Made by a program: the position numbers and the translations under genes | Notes under the pieces: generated by a model | The model's database searches: none | What the model saw: the letters and a program-made list of their open reading frames with translations, nothing else | What the model was told of the DNA's origin: nothing | Shown here: positions 48,420 through 58,349 of the stretch, in pieces | How positions within the stretch are numbered: position 1 is the first letter of the stretch | How the letters are laid out: each line of letters opens with the position of its first letter | From: Streptococcus shenyangsis | GTDB taxonomy: Bacteria > Bacillota > Bacilli > Lactobacillales > Streptococcaceae | Assembly: GCF_006385785.1 (NCBI RefSeq) | Contig: NZ_VFSH01000006.1 | Coordinates: 1 to 64,000 of the forward strand | DNA: 64,000 nucleotides | Direction of reading: 5' to 3'

Positions 48420-49529
48420 ATGTTTCGTAAGAATAAATTATTTTTTTGGACCAGTGAGATTTTATTATTAACAATCATCTTCTATTTATGGAGAGAGATG
48501 GGAGCGATTATTACCCCTTTTGTAAGCGTCGCAAACACCATCATGATTCCTTTTCTTCTAGGTGGTTTTTTATATTATTTGACTAATCCTATTGTAAATT
48601 TTTTACAAAAGTATTTCAAAATTAATCGTATCTTTGGTATTCTACTAACCTTGTGTGCCTTGGTTTGGGGGTTAGTTATTGGGGTAGTCTATCTCTTACC
48701 GATTTTGGTCAATCAGTTGACCAGCTTGATTGCGACTAGCCAGACTATCTACAGTCGTTTACAAGATTTGATTGTGGATTTATCTACTTATCCAGCCTTT
48801 CAAAATTTAGATATTCAAGCGACTATTCAGCAGTTAAACCTATCCTATGTAGATATTTTACAAAATATCCTAAATAGTGTTACCAATAGTGTCGGAAGTG
48901 TCCTATCAGCTCTCTTTAGTACCGTTTTGATTATTATTATGACCCCTGTATTTTTGGTTTATTTTTTGTTAGATGGTCACAAATTTTTACCGATGCTTGA
49001 GCGCACTGTTTTAAAGAGAGATAAGTTGCATATTGCAGGTCTGCTAAAAAATTTGAATGCGACAATTGCTCGATACATTAGTGGAGTCGCAATTGATGCG
49101 CTTATTATCGGCTGTTTGGCCTTTATCGGATATAGCGTTATCGGTTTAAAATATGCTTTAGTTTTTGCCATCTTTTCGGGATTGGCCAATCTCATTCCTT
49201 ATGTAGGACCAAGTATCGGTTTGATTCCAATGATTGTCGCAAATGTCTTTACTGATCCTCATAGAATGCTGATTGCAGTTGTTTACATGCTGATCATTCA
49301 ACAAGTGGATGGGAACATCCTTTACCCTCGAATCGTAGGTGGGGTGATGAAGGTTCATCCAATTACGATTTTGGTATTACTTTTGTTATCAAGTAATATT
49401 TATGGTGTCATTGGTATGATTGTCGCAGTACCAACCTATTCTATCTTAAAAGAAATTTCTAAGTTCTTATCTTGTTTGTATGAAAATCATAAAATAATGA
49501 AAGAACGAGAAATAGAATTAGCTAAGTAA
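48420..49529 (+). CDS. AI-2E family transporter (UPF0118)
   Basis: A 369-residue membrane protein with about eight helices. The conserved C-terminal block IPYVGPSIGLIP and HPITILVLLL marks the AI-2E/UPF0118 family. Members include autoinducer-2 exporters and Na+(Li+)/H+ antiporters, so the substrate is open. It diverges from dacA over 102 bases and is followed by a terminator at 49530-49553. Confidence 0.87.
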   Translation: MFRKNKLFFWTSEILLLTIIFYLWREMGAIITPFVSVANTIMIPFLLGGFLYYLTNPIVNFLQKYFKINRIFGILLTLCALVWGLVIGVVYLLPILVNQLTSLIATSQTIYSRLQDLIVDLSTYPAFQNLDIQATIQQLNLSYVDILQNILNSVTNSVGSVLSALFSTVLIIIMTPVFLVYFLLDGHKFLPMLERTVLKRDKLHIAGLLKNLNATIARYISGVAIDALIIGCLAFIGYSVIGLKYALVFAIFSGLANLIPYVGPSIGLIPMIVANVFTDPHRMLIAVVYMLIIQQVDGNILYPRIVGGVMKVHPITILVLLLLSSNIYGVIGMIVAVPTYSILKEISKFLSCLYENHKIMKEREIELAK

Positions 49530-49553
49530 AAGTCAGGAGCCCCCTGATTTTTC
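49530..49553 (+). terminator. Terminator after the AI-2E family gene
   Basis: GTCAGG and CCTGAT form a short stem, followed by TTTTTC. Confidence 0.6.
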
Positions 49554-49629
49554 TTTTTATAGTGATAGGAGTAGAAGTGCTGATTATATTAGCTGATTAA
49601 GAATAATTCACAAAAACTTTGTAAAACAC

Positions 49630-49657
49630 TTGCAATTTAGCTGAAATTTGATAAAAT
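49630..49657 (+). promoter_or_regulatory. tuf promoter
   Basis: TTGCAA at 49630-49635 and TAAAAT at 49652-49657 (16-base spacer, TGA making the -10 extended). The leader of about 65 bases ends in TTGGAGGC. Confidence 0.7.
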
Positions 49658-49728
49658 AGTAAGGAAAGTTAGACTGTATTGCCTACTGTCTATCTATAAA
49701 ATATATTTTATTGGAGGCTTTTACTCAA

Positions 49729-50925
<1,197 letters not shown>

Positions 50926-50968
50926 TTCGATTTAGTTCCCAGAAGAACAATTATTTAAGTCAGACACT

Positions 50969-50999
50969 AAAAGAATCTTGCTTTGCAAGGTTCTTTTTT
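50969..50999 (+). terminator. tuf terminator
   Basis: AAAAGAATCTTG, loop CTTTG, CAAGGTTCTTTTTT. Confidence 0.9.
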
Positions 51000-51034
51000 C
51001 TGATATTGAACTAAAATTGAAGAATTGTTTACAT

Positions 51035-51067
51035 AAAAAAGCTCTATACACCTGATGTGCATAGAGT
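51035..51067 (-). terminator. Terminator of the DEAD-box helicase gene
   Basis: AAGCTCTATACA and TGTGCATAGAGT pair; the minus strand ends in TTTTTT. Confidence 0.8.
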
Positions 51068-51075
51068 AATGGGGA

Positions 51076-52158
51076 TTATTTGATATAGAGTTCTTGGTTT
51101 TTCAAGACAATTTCACGTACGCTTGCAAACTTCTTGAGTTTTTTAAGTTCTTCTGGATGAGTGACGAGAGTGATAACATAACCTTCCTTGCCCATACGAC
51201 CTGTACGGCCAGCACGGTGAGTGTAGGCTTCCATGTCTCTTGGAATATCAAAGTTTACGACACATTCTAGGCTATCGATATCAATTCCACGAGCCAAAAG
51301 GTCTGTTGCAAGGAGTAGGGTTAGTTGGTTATCTTTAAACTTTTCTAAGATGACTTTTCTAAATTTAATATTGACATCACTAGCGAGGGAAACAGCCAAT
51401 ATATCACGATACTGTAATTTTTCTTCTGCGCTTCCAAGGTCTGATAGGCTGTTAAAGAAGACCAGACCACGGAAATCCTCTACATGAGCTAGTTTTCGTA
51501 GCATATCCACACGATGGCGTTGCTCCACCTGCATGTAGAAATGTTGGATGTTGTCCAATTTTTGGTCAGAAAGATTAATGGTACGTGTGTTAGGCGCAAT
51601 CTTTTCTTGGTCAAACTTGGTCGTCGCACTCATATAGACCAGTTGGTGGTCACGCGGTGCGTAGTGAGTGATTTTCTCCACAAAGTGTATCTGAGAATCA
51701 TCGAGCAATTGGTCAAATTCATCTAGAATGATGGTTTCCACATTCATCATCTTGATTTTTTTCAATTTAATGAGTTCAAAGATACGACCAGGGGTTCCAA
51801 TCAGAATTTCTGGTCCTTTTTTTAGGCGTTCAATCTGGCGTTTCTGACTCGAACCCGATAAGAAGAGTTGGGCAGTTAAGCCGATGGCTTCAGCCCACGT
51901 TTTACATACATCAAAAATCTGTCCAGCCAGTTCTGTATTAGGCGCTAGAATCAAGAGTTGTTGGGCTTTTTTCTTTTGTAGTCTGAGAAGACTTGGTAGA
52001 AGGTAAGCTAGGGTCTTACCAGTTCCTGTTGGGCTCACCCCTAGGAGGTTTTCTCCAGCAAGAAGGGGTTCAAATAGTTGAGTTTGAATGGGAGTAAATT
52101 CTTGGAAACCGAGTTGATCACTCAATTTTTGCCATTCAGTCGGTAGTTTGGTTTTCAT
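51076..52158 (-). CDS. DEAD-box RNA helicase (motif II DEFD)
   Basis: A 360-residue superfamily 2 RNA helicase core with little C-terminal extension. In order: Q motif FTPIQTQ, motif I SPTGTGKT, Ia APNTELAGQI, Ib GTPGRIFEL, II LDEFDQ, III MSATT, V ATDLLARGIDID, VI HRAGRTGRMG. The DEAD tetrad reads DEFD. It probably acts in rRNA or mRNA structure remodelling. I chose ATG 52158 (MKTKLPTEWQKL), which lies 23 bases inside the upstream oxidoreductase gene. Confidence 0.9.
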   Translation of the reverse strand: MKTKLPTEWQKLSDQLGFQEFTPIQTQLFEPLLAGENLLGVSPTGTGKTLAYLLPSLLRLQKKKAQQLLILAPNTELAGQIFDVCKTWAEAIGLTAQLFLSGSSQKRQIERLKKGPEILIGTPGRIFELIKLKKIKMMNVETIILDEFDQLLDDSQIHFVEKITHYAPRDHQLVYMSATTKFDQEKIAPNTRTINLSDQKLDNIQHFYMQVEQRHRVDMLRKLAHVEDFRGLVFFNSLSDLGSAEEKLQYRDILAVSLASDVNIKFRKVILEKFKDNQLTLLLATDLLARGIDIDSLECVVNFDIPRDMEAYTHRAGRTGRMGKEGYVITLVTHPEELKKLKKFASVREIVLKNQELYIK

Positions 52159-53131
52159 TTTCTGCCTCAAATCTAATGCCAGCAGTCTGGCGCATGGTAT
52201 ATAGTAGCTCATGAACAGAACTTGCATCATCCATCCAAGTTTGGTAGAGATTCAGATCTGGTTGATGGAGCATGTGTGCAAATGCAGCAGCTTCCTCAGT
52301 CATCGTATGGGGAGCCTGTTGGATAGGAAGCTGGACTTGATTTCCTTGGTGGTCGGTAAAAATAGCTGAATGGACATGTTCAATCGTGTTGAGGATCAAG
52401 GTGCCATCTGTCGTGTAAATTTCGCAAGGGAGATTAGAAGTGATGTTTTTACCAGCCTTGATATGGACTTGAAAATCAGGGTAGAAGAGGATGCCATCTC
52501 CATTTAGGTCAATGCTATTGTCAAGCTGTTGAGCCTGATAGGTGGCGTTCTCAGCCTTTCCAAAGAGGCGAACGGCAGCGTAGAGAGGATAAATCCCCAA
52601 ATCCATGAGGGCTCCACCAGCAAAACGCTCTGAAAAGACATTGGGCGTATGACCAGCCAACAAGTCAGGCATCTTTGAAGAATACTTGGCATAGTTGAAA
52701 TCTGCTCCCAAAATTTGTTTGTCTGCTAAAAAGTTTTTGATAGTAGTAAAAGTTTTCTCATGGTAATTACGAGCTGCTTCGAAGATAAAACGGTGATTTT
52801 TCTTAGCTGTTTGAATCAAATCCAGCCATTCTTGTGGCTGAGTGACAGCTGGCTTTTCAAGAATGACGTGTTTACCTGCAGATAATGCAGTTTTTGCTTG
52901 AGCAAAATGCAAGGAGTTTGGACTAGCAATATAGACCACATCAAAGGAGCTCTTGACTAAGTCTTCTAATTGATCAAAGAGCTGGATATCTTGATAGCGA
53001 GAAGCAAAGGTTGCTGCAGTTTCTAGTTTTCTAGAATAGACTGCGACCAACTGGTATTCTCCACTGGTATGGGCTGCTTCTATGAAGTGATGGCTGATAG
53101 CGCCTGTTCCGATGACACCTAATTTTAGCAT
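52136..53131 (-). CDS. Gfo/Idh/MocA family oxidoreductase
   Basis: A 331-residue NAD(P)-dependent dehydrogenase. The N-terminal Rossmann fold has GVIGTGAISHHF. EKPAVTQPQEW holds the conserved Lys of the EKP motif, and the C-terminal alpha/beta domain includes LMDLGIYPLYAAV. The substrate is probably a sugar or cyclitol but cannot be named. GGAGTATTT precedes ATG 53131, and TATAAT lies at 53166-53171 on the minus strand. It overlaps the helicase gene, so the two are cotranscribed. Confidence 0.9.
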   Translation of the reverse strand: MLKLGVIGTGAISHHFIEAAHTSGEYQLVAVYSRKLETAATFASRYQDIQLFDQLEDLVKSSFDVVYIASPNSLHFAQAKTALSAGKHVILEKPAVTQPQEWLDLIQTAKKNHRFIFEAARNYHEKTFTTIKNFLADKQILGADFNYAKYSSKMPDLLAGHTPNVFSERFAGGALMDLGIYPLYAAVRLFGKAENATYQAQQLDNSIDLNGDGILFYPDFQVHIKAGKNITSNLPCEIYTTDGTLILNTIEHVHSAIFTDHQGNQVQLPIQQAPHTMTEEAAAFAHMLHQPDLNLYQTWMDDASSVHELLYTMRQTAGIRFEAENENQTTD

Positions 53132-53284
53132 AAATACTCCTTTTCCGATTTCAAATCCTTCTTTCATTATAACATAGATAGACGGGACTATCCAACAGAG
53201 GGTGAAAAATTTCAAATAAGCTACTAGGACTTTTCCAAAGAAAGTGGTACAATAATGAGATGAGTAAATGAAATGGGAGGGAAA

Positions 53285-53977
53285 ATGAGATTATTACCTA
53301 TAAGAAAAATATCACGTCAGTCTAAGAGGCTAGCGCTTTTTTTGACTTTTTGTGCAGGTTATGTAGATGCCTATACTTTTATTGTGCGAGGGAATACTCT
53401 TGTAGCTGGACAAACTGGGAATGTAGTCTTTCTTTCAGTAGAATTAATCCAAAATAATGTTTCAGATGTTAGGGACAAGGTTCTCACCTTGCTAGCTTTT
53501 ATGATGGGGGTCTTTTTATTAACTGTTTATAAGGAAAAATTGAGAATTGTGAAAAAGCCAATTTTGTCATTGTTTCCTTTAGCAATCTTATCAATCATTA
53601 TTGGTTTTGTGCCGCAAACTGTAGATAATATCTATCTAGTACCGCCCTTAGCCTTTTGTATGGGCTTGGTGACAACTGCCTTTGGTGAAGTATCGGGGAT
53701 TGCCTACAATAATGCTTTTATGACGGGGAACATCAAACGGACCATGTTGGCTTTTGGGGATTATTTTAGGACCAAGCACACACCATTTTTACGTGAAGGG
53801 ATTATCTTTGTAAGCCTGCTTAGTAGTTTTGTACTTGGCGTTGTCTTTTCAGCCTATTTGACGATTTTCTATAATGAAAAGACTATTCTTGGTGTTCCTA
53901 TTATGATGAGCATTTTTTACCTCAGTATGTTTTCTGCCTCGTGGCGGAAAAAAGTAAAAGAAAAAGCTTCATTTTAG
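53285..53977 (+). CDS. DUF1275 (YoaK) family membrane protein
   Basis: A 230-residue protein with about six hydrophobic segments. It starts MRLLPIRKISRQSKR and has the family motifs FCAGYVDAYTF, GQTGNVV and NAFMTGNIKR. The function is unknown. GGGAGG precedes ATG 53285. TACAAT in a TGG context lies about 30 bases upstream as a likely extended -10. Confidence 0.88.
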   Translation: MRLLPIRKISRQSKRLALFLTFCAGYVDAYTFIVRGNTLVAGQTGNVVFLSVELIQNNVSDVRDKVLTLLAFMMGVFLLTVYKEKLRIVKKPILSLFPLAILSIIIGFVPQTVDNIYLVPPLAFCMGLVTTAFGEVSGIAYNNAFMTGNIKRTMLAFGDYFRTKHTPFLREGIIFVSLLSSFVLGVVFSAYLTIFYNEKTILGVPIMMSIFYLSMFSASWRKKVKEKASF

Positions 53978-53987
53978 GTGTTATTAC

Positions 53988-54016
53988 TTGTAAGAAAATA
54001 GGAGATATGCTATACT
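53988..54016 (+). promoter_or_regulatory. rplU promoter
   Basis: TTGTAA (53988-53993), 17-base spacer, TATACT (54011-54016) with TGC making the -10 extended. The start is near 54023. Confidence 0.75.
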
Positions 54017-54022
54017 TGAAGA

Positions 54023-54159
54023 GTTGACTATGCACGTTCCTGTGCAACCGCACGAACATCGTCGCTTGATTATTCAAGTTTAAGTGGTTCGTCCCACGAT
54101 GCTAGGCGAGTCTTCACAAAAAATTCGGGGAAACCCATAAAAATCATAGGAGGTGCATA
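54023..54159 (+). promoter_or_regulatory. Ribosomal protein L21 leader RNA
   Basis: A 137-base leader with paired arms: GCACG and CGTGC-like segments near 54031-54050, and AAGTGGTTCGTCCCACGATG later. It resembles the Gram-positive L21 leader, which probably binds L21 or another operon product for feedback control. AGGAGGTGC ends it. Confidence 0.65.
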
Positions 54160-54474
54160 ATGAGCACATACGCAATTATCAAAACTGGCGGAAAACAAGT
54201 TAAAGTTGAAGTTGGTCAAGCAGTTTACGTTGAAAAATTGAACGTTGAAGCTGGTCAAGAAGTTACTTTTAACGAAGTTGTTCTTGTTGGTGGTGAAAAC
54301 ACTGTTGTCGGAACTCCACTTGTTGCTGGAGCTACTGTAGTTGGAACTGTTGAAAAACAAGGAAAACAAAAGAAAGTTGTTACTTACAAGTACAAACCTA
54401 AAAAAGGTAGCCACCGTAAACAAGGTCACCGTCAACCATATACTAAAGTTGTCATCAACGCAATCAACGCTTAA
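54160..54474 (+). CDS. rplU: 50S ribosomal protein L21
   Basis: A 104-residue ribosomal protein: [16 protein letters not shown] at the start, [18 protein letters not shown] near the C-terminus, all typical of bL21. It binds 23S rRNA. Biased codon use fits high expression. First gene of rplU-prp-rpmA, with a leader RNA upstream. Confidence 0.97.
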
Positions 54475-54480
54475 TTTTAA

Positions 54481-54834
<354 letters not shown>

Positions 54835-54850
54835 CACGGAGGAAAACATT

Positions 54851-55144
54851 ATGTTAAAAATGACTCTTAACAACTTGCAACTTTTCGCCCACAAAAAAGG
54901 TGGAGGTTCTACATCAAACGGACGTGATTCACAAGCGAAACGTCTTGGAGCTAAAGCAGCTGACGGACAAACTGTAACAGGTGGATCAATCCTTTACCGT
55001 CAACGTGGTACACACATCTACCCAGGTGTAAACGTTGGTCGTGGTGGAGACGATACTTTGTTCGCTAAAGTTGAAGGCGTAGTACGCTTTGAACGTAAAG
55101 GACGCGATAAAAAACAAGTTTCTGTTTACCCAATCGCTAAATAA
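54851..55144 (+). CDS. rpmA: 50S ribosomal protein L27 (with cleavable N-terminal extension)
   Basis: A 97-residue bL27. The extension NLQLF precedes [15 protein letters not shown], and Prp should cut between Phe12 and Ala13. This exposes the basic N-terminal arm that reaches the peptidyl transferase centre. GGAGG precedes the ATG. Two terminators follow. Confidence 0.96.
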   Translation: MLKMTLNNLQLFAHKKGGGSTSNGRDSQAKRLGAKAADGQTVTGGSILYRQRGTHIYPGVNVGRGGDDTLFAKVEGVVRFERKGRDKKQVSVYPIAK

Positions 55145-55250
55145 AAAGGTCCAGTGAACCTTTTTATCCCGAGCCTTGAAATATAAAGGCGAGGAAGCTA
55201 GAAGTAGCATAAACTAAGGCTTTCCGAGTTTTCGGAGAGCCTCTTTTTTT
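55143..55250 (+). terminator. Double terminator after rpmA
   Basis: AAAAAGGT and ACCTTTTT form a first hairpin (55143-55165). AGGCTTTCCGA, loop, TCGGAGAGCCT and TTTTTTT form a stronger one (55217-55250). A short direct repeat, TGATACCCA, follows at 55256 and 55268. The remainder up to 55418 is AT-rich with nothing I can assign. Confidence 0.8.
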
Positions 55251-55418
55251 GTTTTGATACCCACGCTGATACCCATATTTTAAAAACCAATGTAAGAAGC
55301 GAACTTATCGGCTACTTTATCTTTTAGATACAATCATAAAATAGTGGAATGTAAAACTTTTACAGTAATAAAGTTTATGAGGGAATAAGATATTGTAAAA
55401 ATGGCTACGTTTTGATAT

Positions 55419-55424
55419 TATAAT
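55419..55424 (+). promoter_or_regulatory. -10 box before the broken lipoprotein gene
   Basis: TATAAT at 55419-55424; the -35 is poor. GGATG and GAAAGGATG lie before ATG 55471. Confidence 0.45.
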
Positions 55425-55470
55425 TGTATCTCAGAGAAAAAGTAAGCAGGATGAAAGGATGTAGACTAGT

Positions 55471-55877
55471 ATGAAAAAATTATCACTATAATAGTCTGTT
55501 CAATCTCTTTTCTTGTTCTATCTGCTTGTGTAAGTAAGAAAAAACTTATTCTTCCTGAGCCTGAAACGATCTCTGTAATTTCTATTCAGAAAAAACTCTC
55601 TGAAAATGTTAAAACAATAACCAAGAGAGAAGAAATCTCAAAGTTAATTAAGGAGATACAGAAACAGTCTAAATCTACAACTTTGGAGAGTTTCAATGAT
55701 CAACCGACAAATGTTAAAGATTACATCATTATCAAATTTACTCATCAGAATGAAGAAAATGATAGTGTAGTTTATCTATATACTATAAAAGAAAAACAGT
55801 ATATTGAACAACCTTATGTTGGGATTTGGGAGGTAAGTCCAAATATAGCTAATAGGATTGAAGAGGCTTTTTCATAA
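55471..55877 (+). pseudogene. Small lipoprotein gene with one-base frameshift in an A-run after ATG
   Basis: ATG 55471 is followed by six A and then stops after six codons (MKKLSL). With one more A the frame would read MKKIITIIVCSISFLVLSAC, a perfect signal peptide and lipobox. It would then continue openly to TAA 55875-55877, about 135 residues in all. The body is rich in Lys, Glu, Ile and Ser and ends EVSPNIANRIEEAFS. It resembles small streptococcal DUF5301-type lipoproteins of unknown function. The change could be a mutation, a phase-variable A-tract, slippage during expression, or a sequencing error. Confidence 0.8.
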
Positions 55878-56103
55878 ATTTATGGGAAATCGAATTTGTG
55901 TCAAGTTTGAAACGGTAAATCAACAAGATTTGCTGTTTTTATTTGTTTGAAATAAAATGAGGACTGAAAAAGACATTATTCTAATTCTTGTCTTGGAATG
56001 TTAGGTAATTCATTTAGATTTGAAAGTTTCCTGACTTTTTTCCTTTTTGGAAAACTTCTAAAATATGGTATAATGAAAAGATAAAGAAGTTGGGGGATAG
56101 AAG

Positions 56104-57009
56104 ATGAACATTCAACAATTACGCTATGTTGTGGCTATTGCCAATAGTGGTACTTTTCGTGAAGCTGCTGAAAAGATGTATGTTAGTCAGCCGAGTCTGT
56201 CTATTTCTGTTCGTGATTTGGAAAAAGAGTTGGGCTTTAAGATTTTCCGTCGGACCAGCTCAGGGACTTTCTTGACTCGTCGTGGTATGGAATTCTATGA
56301 AAAAGCGCAAGAATTGGTTAAAGGATTTGATATTTTTCAAAATCAGTATGCCAATCCTGAAGAAGAAAAAGATGAATTTTCCATTGCTAGCCAGCACTAT
56401 GACTTCTTGCCACCAACTATTACTGCCTTTTCAGAGCGCTATCCTGATTATAAGAACTTTCGTATTTTTGAATCGACTACTGTTCAAATCTTAGACGAAG
56501 TAGCGCAAGGGCATAGTGAGATTGGGATTATCTACCTTAACAATCAAAATAAAAAAGGGATCATGCAACGGGTTGAAAAGTTAGGCCTTGAGGTCATTGA
56601 ATTGATTCCCTTCCATACCCACATTTATCTCCGCGAGGGGCATCCTTTGGCTCGGAAAGAGGAACTGGTCATGGAGGATTTAGCGGACTTACCGACAGTT
56701 CGTTTTACCCAAGAGAAAGACGAGTACCTTTATTATTCGGAGAACTTTGTTGATACCAGTGCAAGCTCACAGATGTTCAATGTGACAGACCGTGCTACTT
56801 TGAATGGTATTTTGGAGCGGACGGACGCTTATGCTACAGGTTCTGGATTTTTAGATAGTGACAGTGTCAATGGTATCACAGTTATTCGTCTCAAGGATAA
56901 TTTGGATAATCGTATGGTCTATGTTAAACGTGAAGAAGTGGAGCTGAGTCAAGCTGGGACTCTCTTCGTAGAAGTCATGCAAGAATATTTTAATCAGAAG
57001 AGGAAATAA
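56104..57009 (+). CDS. LysR-family regulator (CpsY/MtaR-like)
   Basis: A 301-residue LysR regulator. The winged helix is at residues 1-60 ([36 protein letters not shown], of which the helix-turn-helix is the middle part). The C-terminal effector domain follows. It matches streptococcal CpsY/MtaR-type regulators, which control methionine uptake and wall functions; the target here is inferred. TATAAT (TGG context) and GGGGGATAGAAG precede the ATG. Its stop overlaps the lspA start as TAATG. Confidence 0.88.
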   Translation: MNIQQLRYVVAIANSGTFREAAEKMYVSQPSLSISVRDLEKELGFKIFRRTSSGTFLTRRGMEFYEKAQELVKGFDIFQNQYANPEEEKDEFSIASQHYDFLPPTITAFSERYPDYKNFRIFESTTVQILDEVAQGHSEIGIIYLNNQNKKGIMQRVEKLGLEVIELIPFHTHIYLREGHPLARKEELVMEDLADLPTVRFTQEKDEYLYYSENFVDTSASSQMFNVTDRATLNGILERTDAYATGSGFLDSDSVNGITVIRLKDNLDNRMVYVKREEVELSQAGTLFVEVMQEYFNQKRK

Positions 57010-57470
57010 TGAAAAAAAGAGGAATAGTGGCAGTTATTGTACTGCTTTTGATTGCGCTGGATCAGTTGGTAAAATCCTATATCGTCCAGCAGATTCCACT
57101 GGGTGAAGTGCGTTCTTGGATTCCCAATTTCGTTAGTTTGACCTACCTTCAAAATCGAGGGGCAGCCTTTTCGATGCTACAAGACCAGCAGTGGCTATTT
57201 GCTATCATTACACTGGTCGTTATGGTAGGTGCCATTTGGTATCTACATAAACACATGGAGGATTCATTCTGGATGGTCTTGGGTTTGACCTTGATAATCG
57301 CAGGTGGTCTTGGAAACTTTATTGACAGGATCAGTCAGGGCTTTGTTGTGGATATGTTTCACCTTGACTTTATCAACTTTGCGATTTTCAATGTGGCAGA
57401 TAGCTATCTGACTGTTGGAGTGATTATTTTATTGATTGCAATGCTAAAAGAGGAAATAAATGGAAATTAA
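57009..57470 (+). CDS. lspA: Lipoprotein signal peptidase LspA
   Basis: A 153-residue type II signal peptidase with four helices. Catalytic aspartates lie in [10 protein letters not shown] near residue 100 and in [11 protein letters not shown] near residue 123. It removes signal peptides from prolipoproteins such as PstS. It overlaps the LysR gene by one base and rluD by 11. Confidence 0.95.
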   Translation: MKKRGIVAVIVLLLIALDQLVKSYIVQQIPLGEVRSWIPNFVSLTYLQNRGAAFSMLQDQQWLFAIITLVVMVGAIWYLHKHMEDSFWMVLGLTLIIAGGLGNFIDRISQGFVVDMFHLDFINFAIFNVADSYLTVGVIILLIAMLKEEINGN

Positions 57471-58347
57471 AATTGAAACTGGTGGCCTGCGTTTGGATAA
57501 GGCTTTGTCGGATTTGACAGAATTATCACGCAGTCTCGCGAATGAACAAATCAAATCAGGCCAGGTCTTGGTCAATGGCCAAGTCAAGAAAGCTAAATAC
57601 ACTGTCCAAGAGGGCGATGTTGTCACTTACCATGTGCCAGAACCAGAGGTCTTAGAGTATGTGGCTGAGAATCTTCCGCTAGAAATCATCTACCAAGATG
57701 AGGATGTGGCAGTCGTTAACAAGCCTCAGGGGATGGTTGTGCATCCGAGTGCTGGTCATACTAGTGGGACCCTGGTAAATGCCCTTATGTATCATATTAA
57801 GGACTTGTCGGGTATCAATGGGGTTCTGCGTCCAGGAATTGTTCACCGTATTGATAAGGATACGTCAGGCCTTCTCATGGTTGCAAAAAATGATGAGGCG
57901 CATCTAGCACTTGCTCAAGAACTTAAGGATAAAAAGTCTTTACGCAAATATTGGGCGATTGTTCATGGAAATCTTCCAAATGATCGTGGTGTGATTGAAG
58001 CACCGATTGGCCGGAGTGAAAAAGACCGTAAGAAACAGGCTGTGACTGCGAAAGGTAAGCCTGCGGTAACTCGTTTCCACGTCTTAGAACGCTTTGGTGA
58101 TTATAGCTTAGTGGAGTTGCAACTGGAGACAGGGCGCACCCATCAAATCCGTGTTCACATGGCTTATATCGGCCATCCAGTCGCTGGGGATGAAGTCTAT
58201 GGTCCACGTAAGACTCTGAAAGGACATGGACAATTTCTTCATGCTAAGACTTTAGGATTTACTCATCCACGAACAGGTGAGATTTTGGAATTTACTGCAG
58301 ATATCCCAGAGATTTTTAAGGAAACCTTGGAGAAATTGAGAAAATAA
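57460..58347 (+). CDS. rluD: RluD-family 23S rRNA pseudouridine synthase
   Basis: A 295-residue enzyme. An N-terminal S4 domain (RLDKALSDL to GQVKKAKY) is followed by the catalytic motif [11 protein letters not shown] with the nucleophilic Asp, then [21 protein letters not shown]. It likely modifies 23S rRNA helix 69 as RluD does, although the exact uridine is inferred. It overlaps lspA by 11 bases and precedes pce by 2 bases. Confidence 0.93.
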   Translation: MEIKIETGGLRLDKALSDLTELSRSLANEQIKSGQVLVNGQVKKAKYTVQEGDVVTYHVPEPEVLEYVAENLPLEIIYQDEDVAVVNKPQGMVVHPSAGHTSGTLVNALMYHIKDLSGINGVLRPGIVHRIDKDTSGLLMVAKNDEAHLALAQELKDKKSLRKYWAIVHGNLPNDRGVIEAPIGRSEKDRKKQAVTAKGKPAVTRFHVLERFGDYSLVELQLETGRTHQIRVHMAYIGHPVAGDEVYGPRKTLKGHGQFLHAKTLGFTHPRTGEILEFTADIPEIFKETLEKLRK

Positions 58348-58349
58348 GA

